NCBI RefSeq assembly: GCF_028747205.1 | Contig: NZ_CP112880.1 | Span: forward strand, 4,092,001-4,156,000 | DNA: 64,000 nucleotides | DNA from: Streptomyces sp. CA-278952 | GTDB taxonomy: Bacteria > Actinomycetota > Actinomycetes > Streptomycetales > Streptomycetaceae | Reading direction: 5' to 3' | In this document: positions 1 through 7,629 of the stretch, piece after piece | Numbering within the stretch: the stretch's first letter is position 1 | Layout: each line of letters begins with the position of its first letter | The notes under the pieces: model-generated | Databases searched by the model: none | What the model was told of the DNA's origin: nothing | Seen by the model: the letters and a program-made list of their open reading frames with translations, nothing else | Program-made: the position numbers and the translations under genes

Positions 1-551
1 CCCCGGTCGTCTTCTTCTGCCAGAACAACCAGTGGGCCATCTCCGAGCCCACCGAGCGCCAGACCCGCGTGCCGCTCTACCAGCGCGCCCAGGGCTACGG
101 CTTCCCCGGCGTCCGGGTCGACGGCAACGACGTCCTCGCCTGCCTGGCCGTCACCCGCTCCGCGCTGGAGCGCGCGCGCCGGGGCGAGGGCCCGACCCTC
201 GTCGAGGCGTTCACCTACCGCATGGGCGCCCACACCACCTCCGACGACCCGACGAAGTACCGGGCCGACGAGGAACGGGCCGCGTGGGAGGCCAAGGACC
301 CGATCCTGCGGCTGCGCGCGTACCTGGAGAAGGACAAGCTCGCGGACGAGGCCTTCTTCACCGCGCTGGACGAGGAGAGCGAGACCCTCGGCAAGCGGGT
401 ACGGGAAGCGGTGCGTGCGATGCCCGACCCGGACCCGATGGCCCTGTTCGAGCACGGCTACGCCGACGGCAACTCCCTCGTGGACGAGGAGCGGGCCCAG
501 TTCGCCGCCTACCAGGCATCGTTCGCCGATTCCGCCGAGGAGGGCAAGTAG
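1..551 (+). CDS. bkdA: 2-oxo acid dehydrogenase E1 subunit alpha (3' part, cut by window start)
   Basis: C-terminal part of a thiamine-diphosphate-dependent E1 alpha subunit, which decarboxylates a branched-chain 2-oxo acid or pyruvate and passes the acyl group to E2. The first full codon is at base 3; the reading frame opens with PVVFFCQNNQWAISEP, and YGFPGVRVDGNDV and the TYRMGAHTTSDDPTKYR segment are typical of the family. The stop is at 549-551, two bases before the beta-subunit gene, so the genes are co-transcribed. Actinobacterial pyruvate dehydrogenase usually has a homodimeric E1, so a branched-chain (Bkd) role seems likelier than a pyruvate role. The substrate cannot be read from the sequence. 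Confidence 0.9.
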   Translation, partial: PVVFFCQNNQWAISEPTERQTRVPLYQRAQGYGFPGVRVDGNDVLACLAVTRSALERARRGEGPTLVEAFTYRMGAHTTSDDPTKYRADEERAAWEAKDPILRLRAYLEKDKLADEAFFTALDEESETLGKRVREAVRAMPDPDPMALFEHGYADGNSLVDEERAQFAAYQASFADSAEEGK

Positions 552-553
552 CC

Positions 554-1534
554 ATGGCCGTGGAAAAGATGTCCATCGCGAAAGCGCTCAACGAGTCGCT
601 CCGCCTCGCCCTCGACAACGACCCCAAGGTCCTCATCATGGGCGAGGACGTCGGCAAGCTCGGCGGCGTCTTCCGTATCACCGACGGGCTCCAGAAGGAC
701 TTCGGCGAGGACCGGGTGATCGACACCCCGCTCGCCGAGTCCGGCATCGTCGGCACGGCGATCGGCCTGGCCCTGCGCGGCTACCGCCCGATCGTCGAGA
801 TCCAGTTCGACGGCTTCGTCTTCCCCGCGTACGACCAGATCGTCACGCAGCTCGCCAAGATGCACGCCCGCGCGCTCGGCAAGATCAAGCTGCCGGTCGT
901 CGTGCGTATTCCGTACGGTGGCGGCATCGGCGCGGTCGAGCACCACAGCGAGTCCCCCGAGGCGCTCTTCGCGCACGTCGCGGGGTTGAAGGTGGTCTCG
1001 CCGTCCAACGCGAGCGACGCCTACTGGATGATGCAGCAGGCCGTCCAGAGCGACGACCCGATCATCTTCTTCGAGCCCAAGCGGCGTTACTGGGACAAGG
1101 GCGAGGTCGACACCGAGTCCATCCCCGGCCCGCTGCACAAGGCCGTGACCGTCCGCGAGGGCAGCGACCTCACGCTCGTCGCGTACGGGCCGATGGTGAA
1201 GGTCTGCGTGGAAGCGGCCGCGGCCGCCCAGGAGGAGGGCAAGTCGATCGAGGTCCTGGACCTGCGCTCGATGTCGCCGATCGACTTCGACGCCGTCCAG
1301 AGGTCGGCGGAGAAGACCGGCCGGGTCGTGGTCGTCCACGAGGCGCCCGTCTTCTACGGCTCCGGCGCGGAGATCGCCGCCCGGATCACCGAGCGCTGCT
1401 TCTACCACCTCGAAGCGCCCGTGCTGCGGGTCGGTGGCTACCACGTCCCCTACCCGCCGGCCCGGCTGGAGGACGAGTATCTGCCCGGCCTGGACCGGGT
1501 GCTCGACGCCGTCGACCGCTCGCTGGCGTTCTGA
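554..1534 (+). CDS. bkdB: 2-oxo acid dehydrogenase E1 subunit beta
   Basis: 326-residue transketolase-like beta subunit that completes the E1 heterotetramer. The family signature GEDVGKLGGVF (about residues 30-40) and DTPLAESGIVG (about 58-68) are intact, and length is normal for the family. The ATG at 554 follows the alpha stop by two bases; the preceding GAGGAGGGCAAG inside the alpha gene can act as ribosome binding site. Cytoplasmic. The partner E2 gene starts 11 bases downstream, so this is an E1a-E1b-E2 operon. No E3 (lipoamide dehydrogenase) gene is visible in the window. Substrate class (branched-chain versus pyruvate) is inferred, not seen. Confidence 0.93.
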   Translation: MAVEKMSIAKALNESLRLALDNDPKVLIMGEDVGKLGGVFRITDGLQKDFGEDRVIDTPLAESGIVGTAIGLALRGYRPIVEIQFDGFVFPAYDQIVTQLAKMHARALGKIKLPVVVRIPYGGGIGAVEHHSESPEALFAHVAGLKVVSPSNASDAYWMMQQAVQSDDPIIFFEPKRRYWDKGEVDTESIPGPLHKAVTVREGSDLTLVAYGPMVKVCVEAAAAAQEEGKSIEVLDLRSMSPIDFDAVQRSAEKTGRVVVVHEAPVFYGSGAEIAARITERCFYHLEAPVLRVGGYHVPYPPARLEDEYLPGLDRVLDAVDRSLAF

Positions 1535-1545
1535 GGAGAGGGTTC

Positions 1546-2997
1546 GTGACGACGATGACCGAAACGTCTGCTCGTTTCCGTGAGTTCAAGATGCCCGACG
1601 TGGGCGAGGGACTGACCGAGGCCGAGATCCTCAAATGGTTCGTCCAGCCCGGCGACACCGTCACCGACGGCCAGGTCGTGTGCGAGGTCGAGACCGCGAA
1701 GGCGGCCGTCGAGCTGCCGATCCCGTTCGACGGGGTGGTGCACGAGCTGCGCTTCCCCGAGGGCACGACCGTCGACGTCGGCCAGGTGATCATCGCGATC
1801 GACGTGGCCCCGGGCAGCGGCGACGCGCCTGCTCCGGCCGCCGCCCCGGCCCAGGAGCCGGTGGAGGAGCCCGAGGCGGAAGCCGAGCCGAAGGGCCGTA
1901 CGCCGGTCCTGGTGGGCTACGGCGTCGCCGAGTCCTCCACCAAGCGCCGCCCGCGCAAGGGGACGACGGCCGCACCGGAGGCCGCCGCCGTCGCGGCGGC
2001 GGTGCAGGCCGAGCTGAACGGGCACGCGGCGCCGGCTGCTTCTCCCGCTCCCGCTTCCGCGCCTGTGGCCGACGCTCCGGCCGGCGGCCGTCCGCTCGCC
2101 AAGCCGCCGGTCCGCAAGCTCGCCAAGGACCTGGGCATCGACCTGGCGACGGTGGTGCCGACCGGCAGGGACGGCGTCATCACCCGCGAGGACGTCCACG
2201 CGGCGGCGGCCCCGGCCGCTACGACTCCGGTGGCTGCCCCGGCCCCCTCGCAGGCGGCCCCCGAGGCCCCGGCAGCCGCCGTGGCCTCCGACTCCGCCCG
2301 GGAGACCCGTATCCCGGTCAAGGGCGTCCGCAAGGCCATCGCGCAGGCGATGGTGGGCAGCGCGTTCACCGCGCCGCACGTCACCGAGTTCGTCACGGTG
2401 GACGTGACGCGCACGATGAAGCTCGTGGCCGAGCTGAAGGAGGACAAGGACATGGCGGGGGTGCGGGTCAACCCGCTCCTGATCATCGCCAAGGCCCTCC
2501 TCGTCGCGATCAAGCGGAACCCCGAGGTCAACGCCGCCTGGGACGAGGCCAACCAGGAGATCGTGCAGAAGCACTACGTCAACCTGGGCATCGCTGCGGC
2601 CACCCCGCGCGGTCTGATCGTGCCGAACATCAAGGACGCGCACGACAAGACGCTGCCGCAGCTCGCGGCGGCCCTGGGCGAGCTGGTCACCACGGCCCGG
2701 GACGGCAAGACGTCCCCGGCGGCGATGGCGGGCGGCACGGTGACCATCACCAACGTCGGCGTCTTCGGCGTCGACACCGGTACGCCGATCCTCAACCCGG
2801 GCGAGTCCGCGATCCTGGCGGTCGGCGCGATCAAGCTCCAGCCGTGGGTCCACAAGGGCAAGGTGAAACCACGTCAGGTCACCACGCTGGCCCTGTCGTT
2901 CGACCACCGCCTGGTCGACGGCGAGCTGGGCTCCAAGGTGCTGGCCGATGTGGCGGCGATCCTGGAGCAGCCGAAGCGCCTGATCACCTGGGCGTAA
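1546..2997 (+). CDS. bkdC: Dihydrolipoamide acyltransferase (E2)
   Basis: 483-residue E2 core. Order: a single N-terminal lipoyl domain with the lipoylated Lys52 in VETAKA; a long Ala/Pro linker (about 90-190); a peripheral-subunit-binding domain (PPVRKLAKDLGIDL, then TGRDGVITREDV); and the catalytic domain ending in FDHRLVDG with active-site His454 and Asp458. It transfers the acyl group from lipoamide to CoA. The GTG at 1546 was chosen because GAGGAG (1533-1538) lies 7 bases upstream; the ATG at 1555 is in frame but too far from it. The usual ETDKA around the lipoyl lysine reads ETAKA here. A terminator hairpin follows at once. Confidence 0.93.
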   Translation: MTTMTETSARFREFKMPDVGEGLTEAEILKWFVQPGDTVTDGQVVCEVETAKAAVELPIPFDGVVHELRFPEGTTVDVGQVIIAIDVAPGSGDAPAPAAAPAQEPVEEPEAEAEPKGRTPVLVGYGVAESSTKRRPRKGTTAAPEAAAVAAAVQAELNGHAAPAASPAPASAPVADAPAGGRPLAKPPVRKLAKDLGIDLATVVPTGRDGVITREDVHAAAAPAATTPVAAPAPSQAAPEAPAAAVASDSARETRIPVKGVRKAIAQAMVGSAFTAPHVTEFVTVDVTRTMKLVAELKEDKDMAGVRVNPLLIIAKALLVAIKRNPEVNAAWDEANQEIVQKHYVNLGIAAATPRGLIVPNIKDAHDKTLPQLAAALGELVTTARDGKTSPAAMAGGTVTITNVGVFGVDTGTPILNPGESAILAVGAIKLQPWVHKGKVKPRQVTTLALSFDHRLVDGELGSKVLADVAAILEQPKRLITWA

Positions 2998-3009
2998 CTG
3001 CTTTTCCCC

Positions 3010-3041
3010 GTGGGCCCGTACGTTTCTCCGTACGGGCCCAC
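3010..3041. terminator. Bidirectional rho-independent-type hairpin
   Basis: Perfect 13-bp stem (3010-3022 pairs with 3029-3041) with a 6-base pyrimidine loop. It lies between the ends of the convergent E2 gene (stop 2997) and ATPase gene (stop 3057), and can serve both. Confidence 0.8.
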
Positions 3042-3056
3042 CGGCATGTCCGGCCC

Positions 3057-3485
3057 TCACCGCACGGCGAGTTCGGCGTACACGGTCTTCCCCACCGTGC
3101 GCGGCTCGACGCCCCAGTCGTCGGCGAGCTGCGCGACGACCAGGAGCCCGCGCCCGTAACAGTCTTCGGCGTCGGGCCGCCGGACACTGGGCAGCCGCTC
3201 CCCGCGCGGATCGCTCACCGCGATACGCAGTGCGCTCGCGGTGAGGGCGAGATGGACCCGGAAGAGCCGCCCCCGGATGGCCCCGTGCAGCAACGCGTTG
3301 GTGGCCAACTCACTGACCAGGAGCGCCGCGTCACCGGCGAGCGCGGGATGCCCCCACTGGAGGACGAGCCGGGCGGCGCGGTGCCGGCTGCGTACGACGC
3401 TGTGCGCGGTGGGCGTGTAGTCGACGCGGTCCTCGCGGAGGAGGGGGGTGGGGGCGGGTACGGGGGTCTCCTGGGCTGCGGACAT
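3057..3485 (-). CDS. ATP-binding anti-sigma-like regulatory protein (HATPase_c_2 type)
   Basis: 142 residues with the GHKL ATPase fold used by anti-sigma factors such as RsbW and SpoIIAB: N-box LLVSELATNALLHG and G1/G2 segments VSDPRGERLP and CYGRGLLVVAQLADDWGV. Such proteins bind or phosphorylate a partner to control a sigma factor or regulator. The ATG at 3485 was chosen because GGAGG lies about 9 bases upstream; longer reading frames run into the divergent promoter. It is divergent from a WhiJ-like regulator and DUF397 gene, an arrangement repeated many times in Streptomyces (compare the abaA and whiJ loci). The actual partner is unknown. Confidence 0.85.
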   Translation of the reverse strand: MSAAQETPVPAPTPLLREDRVDYTPTAHSVVRSRHRAARLVLQWGHPALAGDAALLVSELATNALLHGAIRGRLFRVHLALTASALRIAVSDPRGERLPSVRRPDAEDCYGRGLLVVAQLADDWGVEPRTVGKTVYAELAVR

Positions 3486-3596
3486 GGGTGGGTGCCTCCG
3501 GGGTGGGGTGGAGTCGGCGGTGTGCCTGGTTGGCTCCGCTGTGCGAGCGGATGAGCGCCGAACGTAGCGGTAGAAGGCTCCCGCGCTCAAGTAGTC

Positions 3597-3614
3597 CGGG
3601 GAATATATTCCCCG
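3597..3614. promoter_or_regulatory. 18-bp perfect palindrome in divergent promoter, likely operator
   Basis: CGGGGAATATATTCCCCG is an uninterrupted 18-bp palindrome with an AT-rich core in a GC-rich genome. It lies between the ATPase gene (start 3485, minus) and the XRE regulator (start 3683, plus), about 70 bases before the regulator. It most likely binds the adjacent helix-turn-helix protein and controls both directions; this is inference from position and symmetry. Confidence 0.65.
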
Positions 3615-3682
3615 TACGAGCGAATGGTGGGTGCCGTCAGCGTGTTTCCTGGCACACTGGGCGCGATCAGCGGGAGGGCGAG

Positions 3683-4570
3683 ATGCGGAATTCTGGAGCT
3701 GCGCCACGTGGCAGTCGGACGTCAACTGTGCTTGGGCGACGCCTCGGTGGCGAGCTGCAACGTCTGCGGCTCGGAGCGGGTATGACGCAGCAAGAGGCTG
3801 CCGAGTACCTGAGCGCGACGGCGACCAAGGTGGTGAAGATGGAGAGCGGGTGGGTTCCGGTCCGTGATCCGGACATCCGGGCGCTGTGCCAGCTGTATGG
3901 GATGACGGACGACCAGGTCATCATCGGGCTGCTGGATCTCGCGAAGACGGACCGAGAACGCCGGAAGGTAAAAGGCTGGTGGGACAACGGCCTCGTTCCG
4001 GGCGGCGTGGACTACATCGCCATGGAGGATGGCGCGTTGCGCAATAGGCAGTGGCAGGTTGCCTTGATCCCGGGGCTGTTTCAGACGGCCGACTACGTTC
4101 GGGCGATGGCCGTTGCGGATATGCCGTGGGACGACATCGAACAGCTCGAAGCGGTGGTGGAGACACGGGCGAGGCGGCAGCGAAGGCTGCATGGCGACAA
4201 CCCGCTGTTGATGCACGCGGTGATCTGGGAGGCTGCCTTGCGACAGCTCATCGGAGGTCCCGACGTCATGCGGCGGCAGCTTAACCACCTGTGTGAGCTG
4301 TCGGAGCTGCCTAACATTCACATTCAGGTGCTGCCGTTCCGGGCAGGTGGGCACAGCGGTGTCGGCGGTCCGTTCAACATCCTGTCCTTCGGTGAGGAGA
4401 GGGCTGTGGACGTGGTCCACATGGACGCGTCGCGCTCCGAGATCTGGATCGAGGACGCGGAGCGGAGCACGGTATTCATCGGGATGTTCAACAGCCTGGT
4501 GAAGTCGAGCCTGTCGCCGCACGACTCGCACCAGTTCATGCAGAGCATCGCCAAAGGAATGAGTGAATGA
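3683..4570 (+). CDS. WhiJ-like XRE-family regulator (HTH plus DUF5753)
   Basis: 295 residues. The N-terminal helix-turn-helix (about 17-75) reads LGGELQRLRLGAGMTQQEAAEYLSA; the C-terminal two-thirds is the DUF5753 domain (KVKGWWDN, LIPGLFQTADYVRAM, LPNIHIQVLPF) of Streptomyces development regulators like WhiJ. ATG 3683 has GGGAGGG upstream (3672-3678). Its stop overlaps the DUF397 start (ATGA at 4567). Codon use is less biased than in neighbouring genes (ATT and CTT codons near 4279-4325), which hints at a different history. A DNA-binding role is known for the family; targets here are unknown, with the palindrome at 3597 the best candidate. Confidence 0.9.
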   Translation: MRNSGAAPRGSRTSTVLGRRLGGELQRLRLGAGMTQQEAAEYLSATATKVVKMESGWVPVRDPDIRALCQLYGMTDDQVIIGLLDLAKTDRERRKVKGWWDNGLVPGGVDYIAMEDGALRNRQWQVALIPGLFQTADYVRAMAVADMPWDDIEQLEAVVETRARRQRRLHGDNPLLMHAVIWEAALRQLIGGPDVMRRQLNHLCELSELPNIHIQVLPFRAGGHSGVGGPFNILSFGEERAVDVVHMDASRSEIWIEDAERSTVFIGMFNSLVKSSLSPHDSHQFMQSIAKGMSE

Positions 4571-4752
4571 CAGCGTTCAAGTTCGCCAAGTCCAGCTACA
4601 GCACCAAGGAACACGACTGCGTCGAGGTCGCCCGCAACATCCCCCGCACCGTCGCCGTCCGCGACTCCAAGCGCCTCGGCGGCCCGGTCCTCACCCTCGC
4701 TCCCGCAGCCTGGGACGCCTTCACGGCCGACCTGCGGCGCCGGCAGCCGTAG
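4567..4752 (+). CDS. DUF397 small protein
   Basis: 61-residue protein of the DUF397 family, typified by FAKSSYSTKEHDCVEVA and VAVRDSKRLGGPVLTLAPAAWDAFTADL. Families of this kind are coupled to WhiJ-like regulators and are thought to bind and modulate them. Its ATG overlaps the regulator stop by four bases (ATGA), so translation is coupled; AAAGG at 4553-4557 is the binding site. It ends just before a strong terminator. No enzymatic motif is present. Confidence 0.88.
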   Translation: MTAFKFAKSSYSTKEHDCVEVARNIPRTVAVRDSKRLGGPVLTLAPAAWDAFTADLRRRQP

Positions 4753-4762
4753 GCCTCGGCAA

Positions 4763-4813
4763 CGGCGAAGGGGCCCGGCCCGCACACACCGTGCGGGCCG
4801 GGCCCCTTCGCCG
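4763..4813. terminator. Strong bidirectional terminator hairpin
   Basis: Perfect 23-bp stem (4763-4785 with 4791-4813) and 5-base loop between the convergent DUF397 gene and the D,D-carboxypeptidase gene. Confidence 0.85.
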
Positions 4814-4828
4814 TACAACGCGTGCGGG

Positions 4829-5728
4829 CTACTTCTTGAAGCCGTAGTCCATCAGCTTCTTCGCGTCGGCGGTGCGGTTCGCCTCGGAGGACGACGTCAG
4901 CACCGTGCCGATGACCGTCTTGCCCTTGCGGGTCGCGGCGAAGACCAGGCAGTACTTGGCGGTCGGGCCGGAGCCCGTCTTGACGCCTACGGCACCGCTG
5001 TAACTGCTGAGCAGCTTGTTGGTGTTGCTCCACGACATGTAGCGGTAGCCACCGCTCTTCGTGGTCACCTTCTGCTTCGTCGACTTGGTCTTGACGATCG
5101 AGCGGAACGTGGAGTTCTTCATCGCCTTGCTGGCGATCTTCGTCAGGTCACGCGGGGTCGAGTAGTTGTTGCCGCCCCCTATGCCGTCGAACGAGTCGAA
5201 GCGGGTGTTCTTCAGCTTGAGGCTCTTCGCCGTGGCGTTCATCTTGCCGATGAACGACTTCACGCGGGCCGCACGGGTCTTGCCGGAGCCGAACTTGTCG
5301 GCAAGGGCGTACGCGGCGTCGCAGCCGGAGGGGAGCATCAGGCCGTAGAGGAGCTGGCCGACGGTGGGCTTGTCGCCGACGATGAGCCGGGCGGACGAGG
5401 CGTTCTTCTTGACGATGTAGTCGCTGTACGCCTTCTGGACCGTGACCTTGGATTTCAGGTTCACGTTCTTCTGCGACAGGACCACCAGCGCCGTCATGAT
5501 CTTGGTGGTGGAGCCCGTGGCGCGACGGGTGTCCGCGGACTTGGTGAAGAGGGTCTTTCCGGTGCCGTTGTTCATCACGAAGCCGCCCTTGGCGACGATC
5601 TTCGGAGTCGGCGGCGTGGCGGCGTGCGCCGTGGAGGCGAAGGCGCTGCCCGCGAGCACCGCACCGGCGGTGAGCGTCACGGTGGCCGTGACGGTGACGC
5701 GATTGATGCGCTTGATGCCGATATTCAA
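4829..5728 (-). CDS. D-alanyl-D-alanine carboxypeptidase (S11 family)
   Basis: Exported penicillin-binding enzyme that trims the terminal D-Ala of peptidoglycan pentapeptides. The serine motif SxxK is STTK in GSTTKIMTAL, the second motif is SGC (most relatives have SGN), and the third is KTG in GVKTGSG. The first 40 residues form a signal peptide ending AFASTAHA. Start: TTG at 5728 gives LNIGIKRINR with GGAGC about 7 bases upstream; an ATG at 5764 adds 12 residues but has no nearby binding site, so the start is uncertain. Monocistronic, closed by the hairpin at 4763. The SGC variant is the one oddity in the active site. Confidence 0.88.
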   Translation of the reverse strand: MNIGIKRINRVTVTATVTLTAGAVLAGSAFASTAHAATPPTPKIVAKGGFVMNNGTGKTLFTKSADTRRATGSTTKIMTALVVLSQKNVNLKSKVTVQKAYSDYIVKKNASSARLIVGDKPTVGQLLYGLMLPSGCDAAYALADKFGSGKTRAARVKSFIGKMNATAKSLKLKNTRFDSFDGIGGGNNYSTPRDLTKIASKAMKNSTFRSIVKTKSTKQKVTTKSGGYRYMSWSNTNKLLSSYSGAVGVKTGSGPTAKYCLVFAATRKGKTVIGTVLTSSSEANRTADAKKLMDYGFKK

Positions 5729-5812
5729 CTGAACGCTCCAAATGCCCCTGATATGCGGCCACATAAGGGTGCCGCTCGGAGGTGAGACTCCTGAGAGCGG
5801 GCAATGGATGTG

Positions 5813-6487
5813 TTACTGATCGGGTGAATTTGCGCAGGCTTGACCATGGGCCGTCGGGGCGCAGCAGCCCTTGCCCTGCCAGGCCTGGCGCCCCTCCTTG
5901 ACGGCGAGGCCGGCGATGGCGAGGGCGGCGACCGGATCGGCCCAGGTCCAGCCGAGCGTGGCGTTGAGGAGCAGTCCGACCAGCAGGACGGCCGACAGGT
6001 ACGTGCACAGCAGGGTCTGCTTCGAGTCCGCGACGGCGGAGGCGGACCCGATCTCGCGTCCCGCCCGCCGTTGGGCGGCCGACAGGAACGGCATGACGGC
6101 CAGCGAGAGCGCGGCGATGACGATGCCGAGGGGGGACGGTTCGGCCTCGCCGGTGCCGGTCAGCGCTCGGACCGCGTCGATGGCGACGTACGCGGCGAGC
6201 GCGAAGAACGATACGGAGATGATCCGGAGAGCCGTCCTCTCCCGGCTCTCGCGCACCGCGTGCTCCCGGGCGGAGAACTGCCACGCCACCGCGGCGGCGG
6301 AGGACACCTCGATGACGGAGTCCAGGCCGAAGCCGATCAGGGCGCTGGAGGAGGCCATCGTTCCGGCGGTGAGGGCCACCACCGCCTCGATGACGTTGTA
6401 GGCGATGGTGATCGCGACCAGGAGTCGTATCCGGCGGGCGAGCGCCTCTCGGCGGGCCGGGGAGGGGCCCAGGGAGAGCGTGGTCAT
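5813..6487 (-). CDS. Cation diffusion facilitator-type metal exporter
   Basis: 224-residue membrane protein with about six hydrophobic helices; helices 2 and 5 carry Asp-containing motifs (GFGLDSVIE, and ADSKQT with the later WADP), as in cation efflux proteins that exchange divalent metal for protons. The C-terminal cytosolic dimer domain of classical family members is missing; the tail is short and Cys/His-containing (KGCCAPTAHGQACAN). Its ATG overlaps the ArsR stop by one base (TGATG), so the sensor and exporter are one operon. Substrate is inferred as Cd, Pb or Zn from the sensor, not seen directly. Confidence 0.87.
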   Translation of the reverse strand: MTTLSLGPSPARREALARRIRLLVAITIAYNVIEAVVALTAGTMASSSALIGFGLDSVIEVSSAAAVAWQFSAREHAVRESRERTALRIISVSFFALAAYVAIDAVRALTGTGEAEPSPLGIVIAALSLAVMPFLSAAQRRAGREIGSASAVADSKQTLLCTYLSAVLLVGLLLNATLGWTWADPVAALAIAGLAVKEGRQAWQGKGCCAPTAHGQACANSPDQ

Positions 6488-6822
6488 CAGCAGCAGCCCT
6501 TCGTCTCCGCGTCCGGGCAGGTGCGGTCGGTCTCGACGGCCACCACTGCGGAACGCAGGTCGCCCAAGGCGCTGCCGAGGCGTTCGTCGGCCAGTTCGTA
6601 GCGTGTCCGGCGGCCGTCCGGCACGGTGACGACCAGGCCGCAGTCGCGCAGGCAGGCCAGGTGGTTGGAGAGTCGGGTACGCGAGATGCCCAGGGTGTCG
6701 GCGAGGTCGGAGGGGTACGCCGGGGCCTCGCGGAGCGCGAGCAGCAGGCGGCAGCGGATCGGGTCGGCGAGCGCGCGGCCGAACCGCGCGAGCACCTCGA
6801 TGTCGGAAGCGACGGTCAGCAT
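6487..6822 (-). CDS. ArsR-family metal sensor, CmtR-like
   Basis: 111-residue winged-helix repressor that binds DNA as a dimer and lets go when metal binds. The recognition region reads SDLADTLGISRTRLSNHLACLRDCGLV. Cys57, Cys61 and Cys102 match by number and context the Cd/Pb ligands known for Mycobacterium CmtR, and Cys24 is also present. The tail ends in TKGCC, adding two cysteines. It leads the operon with the exporter. A 12-bp palindrome about 20 bases upstream is the likely operator. Cd/Pb sensing is inferred from the ligand match. Confidence 0.9.
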   Translation of the reverse strand: MLTVASDIEVLARFGRALADPIRCRLLLALREAPAYPSDLADTLGISRTRLSNHLACLRDCGLVVTVPDGRRTRYELADERLGSALGDLRSAVVAVETDRTCPDAETKGCC

Positions 6823-6842
6823 GGGCTGATAGTACAGCCAAG

Positions 6843-6854
6843 TCTGAATTCAGA
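6843..6854. promoter_or_regulatory. Palindromic candidate operator for the ArsR/CmtR-like repressor
   Basis: TCTGAATTCAGA is a perfect 12-bp palindrome 21 bases upstream of the repressor start, in the space shared with the divergent GntR gene. Position and symmetry fit autoregulation; not proven. Confidence 0.55.
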
Positions 6855-6933
6855 AGAGGGTGAACTGTTGACCTCTCGGTCGCCCCGGAGGTCCAGAATC
6901 CGGACGCGGGCCCACATGCGTGCATGTTGTATC

Positions 6934-6939
6934 TATGCT
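6934..6939 (+). promoter_or_regulatory. -10 box of a probable leaderless promoter for the GntR gene
   Basis: TATGCT lies six bases before the ATG at 6946, the distance expected when transcription starts at the start codon. No good ribosome binding site precedes this ATG, which agrees with a leaderless message. Confidence 0.45.
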
Positions 6940-6945
6940 GTGCGC

Positions 6946-7629
6946 ATGCCTGCCGCACCCTCCGCCCCCGTACAGCCGCCGCCCTCCTCCCTCAAGCGCC
7001 CGCCCGCCGCCGAGCGCGTCTACACGCACATCAAGGAAGCCGTCCTGGGCCGCCGCTACGAGGGCGGGACGCTGCTCACCGAAGGGGATCTCGCGGACGC
7101 GGTCGGCGTCTCCCGGACGCCCGTGCGCGAGGCGCTGCTGCGGCTGGAGGTCGAGGGGCTGATCAAGCTCTACCCGAAGAAGGGCGCCCTCGTCCTCGCC
7201 GTCTCCGCGCAGGAGATCAAGGACGTAGTGGAGACCCGGCTGCTGGTCGAGGAGTTCGCCGCGCGCAGGGCGGTGCCCGCGTCTCCGCAGTTGATCGCGC
7301 GGCTGGAGCAGCTCCTGGAGGAGCAGCGGCAGTTGGCGGAGGTCGGGGACCTGGCCGCCGTGGCGGTCAAGGACCGCTGCTTCCACGCCGAGATCGTGAA
7401 GAACGCCGGCAACGAGATCCTCTCCCGCCTCTACGACCAGCTGCGCGACCGTCAGCTGCGGATGGGCGTCGCGGTGATGGAGTCCCACCCGGGCAGGATC
7501 GAGGCCAACATCACCGAGCACGGTGAGCTGCTGGAGGCGATCCGCGCCGGGGACGCCGAGGGGGCGGCCCTGGTCGTGCGCCGCCATGTCGGCCGGGTGC
7601 GGGTGCTGGTGCGGGGGGAGGACCGGTGA
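6946..7629 (+). CDS. GntR-family regulator (FCD/FadR type)
   Basis: 227 residues. The N-terminal winged helix includes AERVYTHIKEAVLGRRYEGG, LTEGDLADAVGVSRTPVREALLRLEVEGLIKL; the C-terminal all-helical FCD effector domain has RLLVEEFAARRAV, DRCFHAEIVKNAGN and ITEHGELLEAIRAGD, with the His and Asp residues that usually bind a metal or ligand. Its stop overlaps the GTG of the MFS gene by four bases (GTGA), so it likely controls the transporter in response to the substrate. An in-frame GTG at 6940 is an alternative start. The effector is unknown. Confidence 0.9.
   Translation: MPAAPSAPVQPPPSSLKRPPAAERVYTHIKEAVLGRRYEGGTLLTEGDLADAVGVSRTPVREALLRLEVEGLIKLYPKKGALVLAVSAQEIKDVVETRLLVEEFAARRAVPASPQLIARLEQLLEEQRQLAEVGDLAAVAVKDRCFHAEIVKNAGNEILSRLYDQLRDRQLRMGVAVMESHPGRIEANITEHGELLEAIRAGDAEGAALVVRRHVGRVRVLVRGEDR

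Noticed and set aside
415..2997. An 860-residue open frame covering E1 beta and E2
   Set aside because: Its first 375 residues are an Arg/Pro-rich shadow of the E1 beta gene in another frame; only the part from 1546 is coding.
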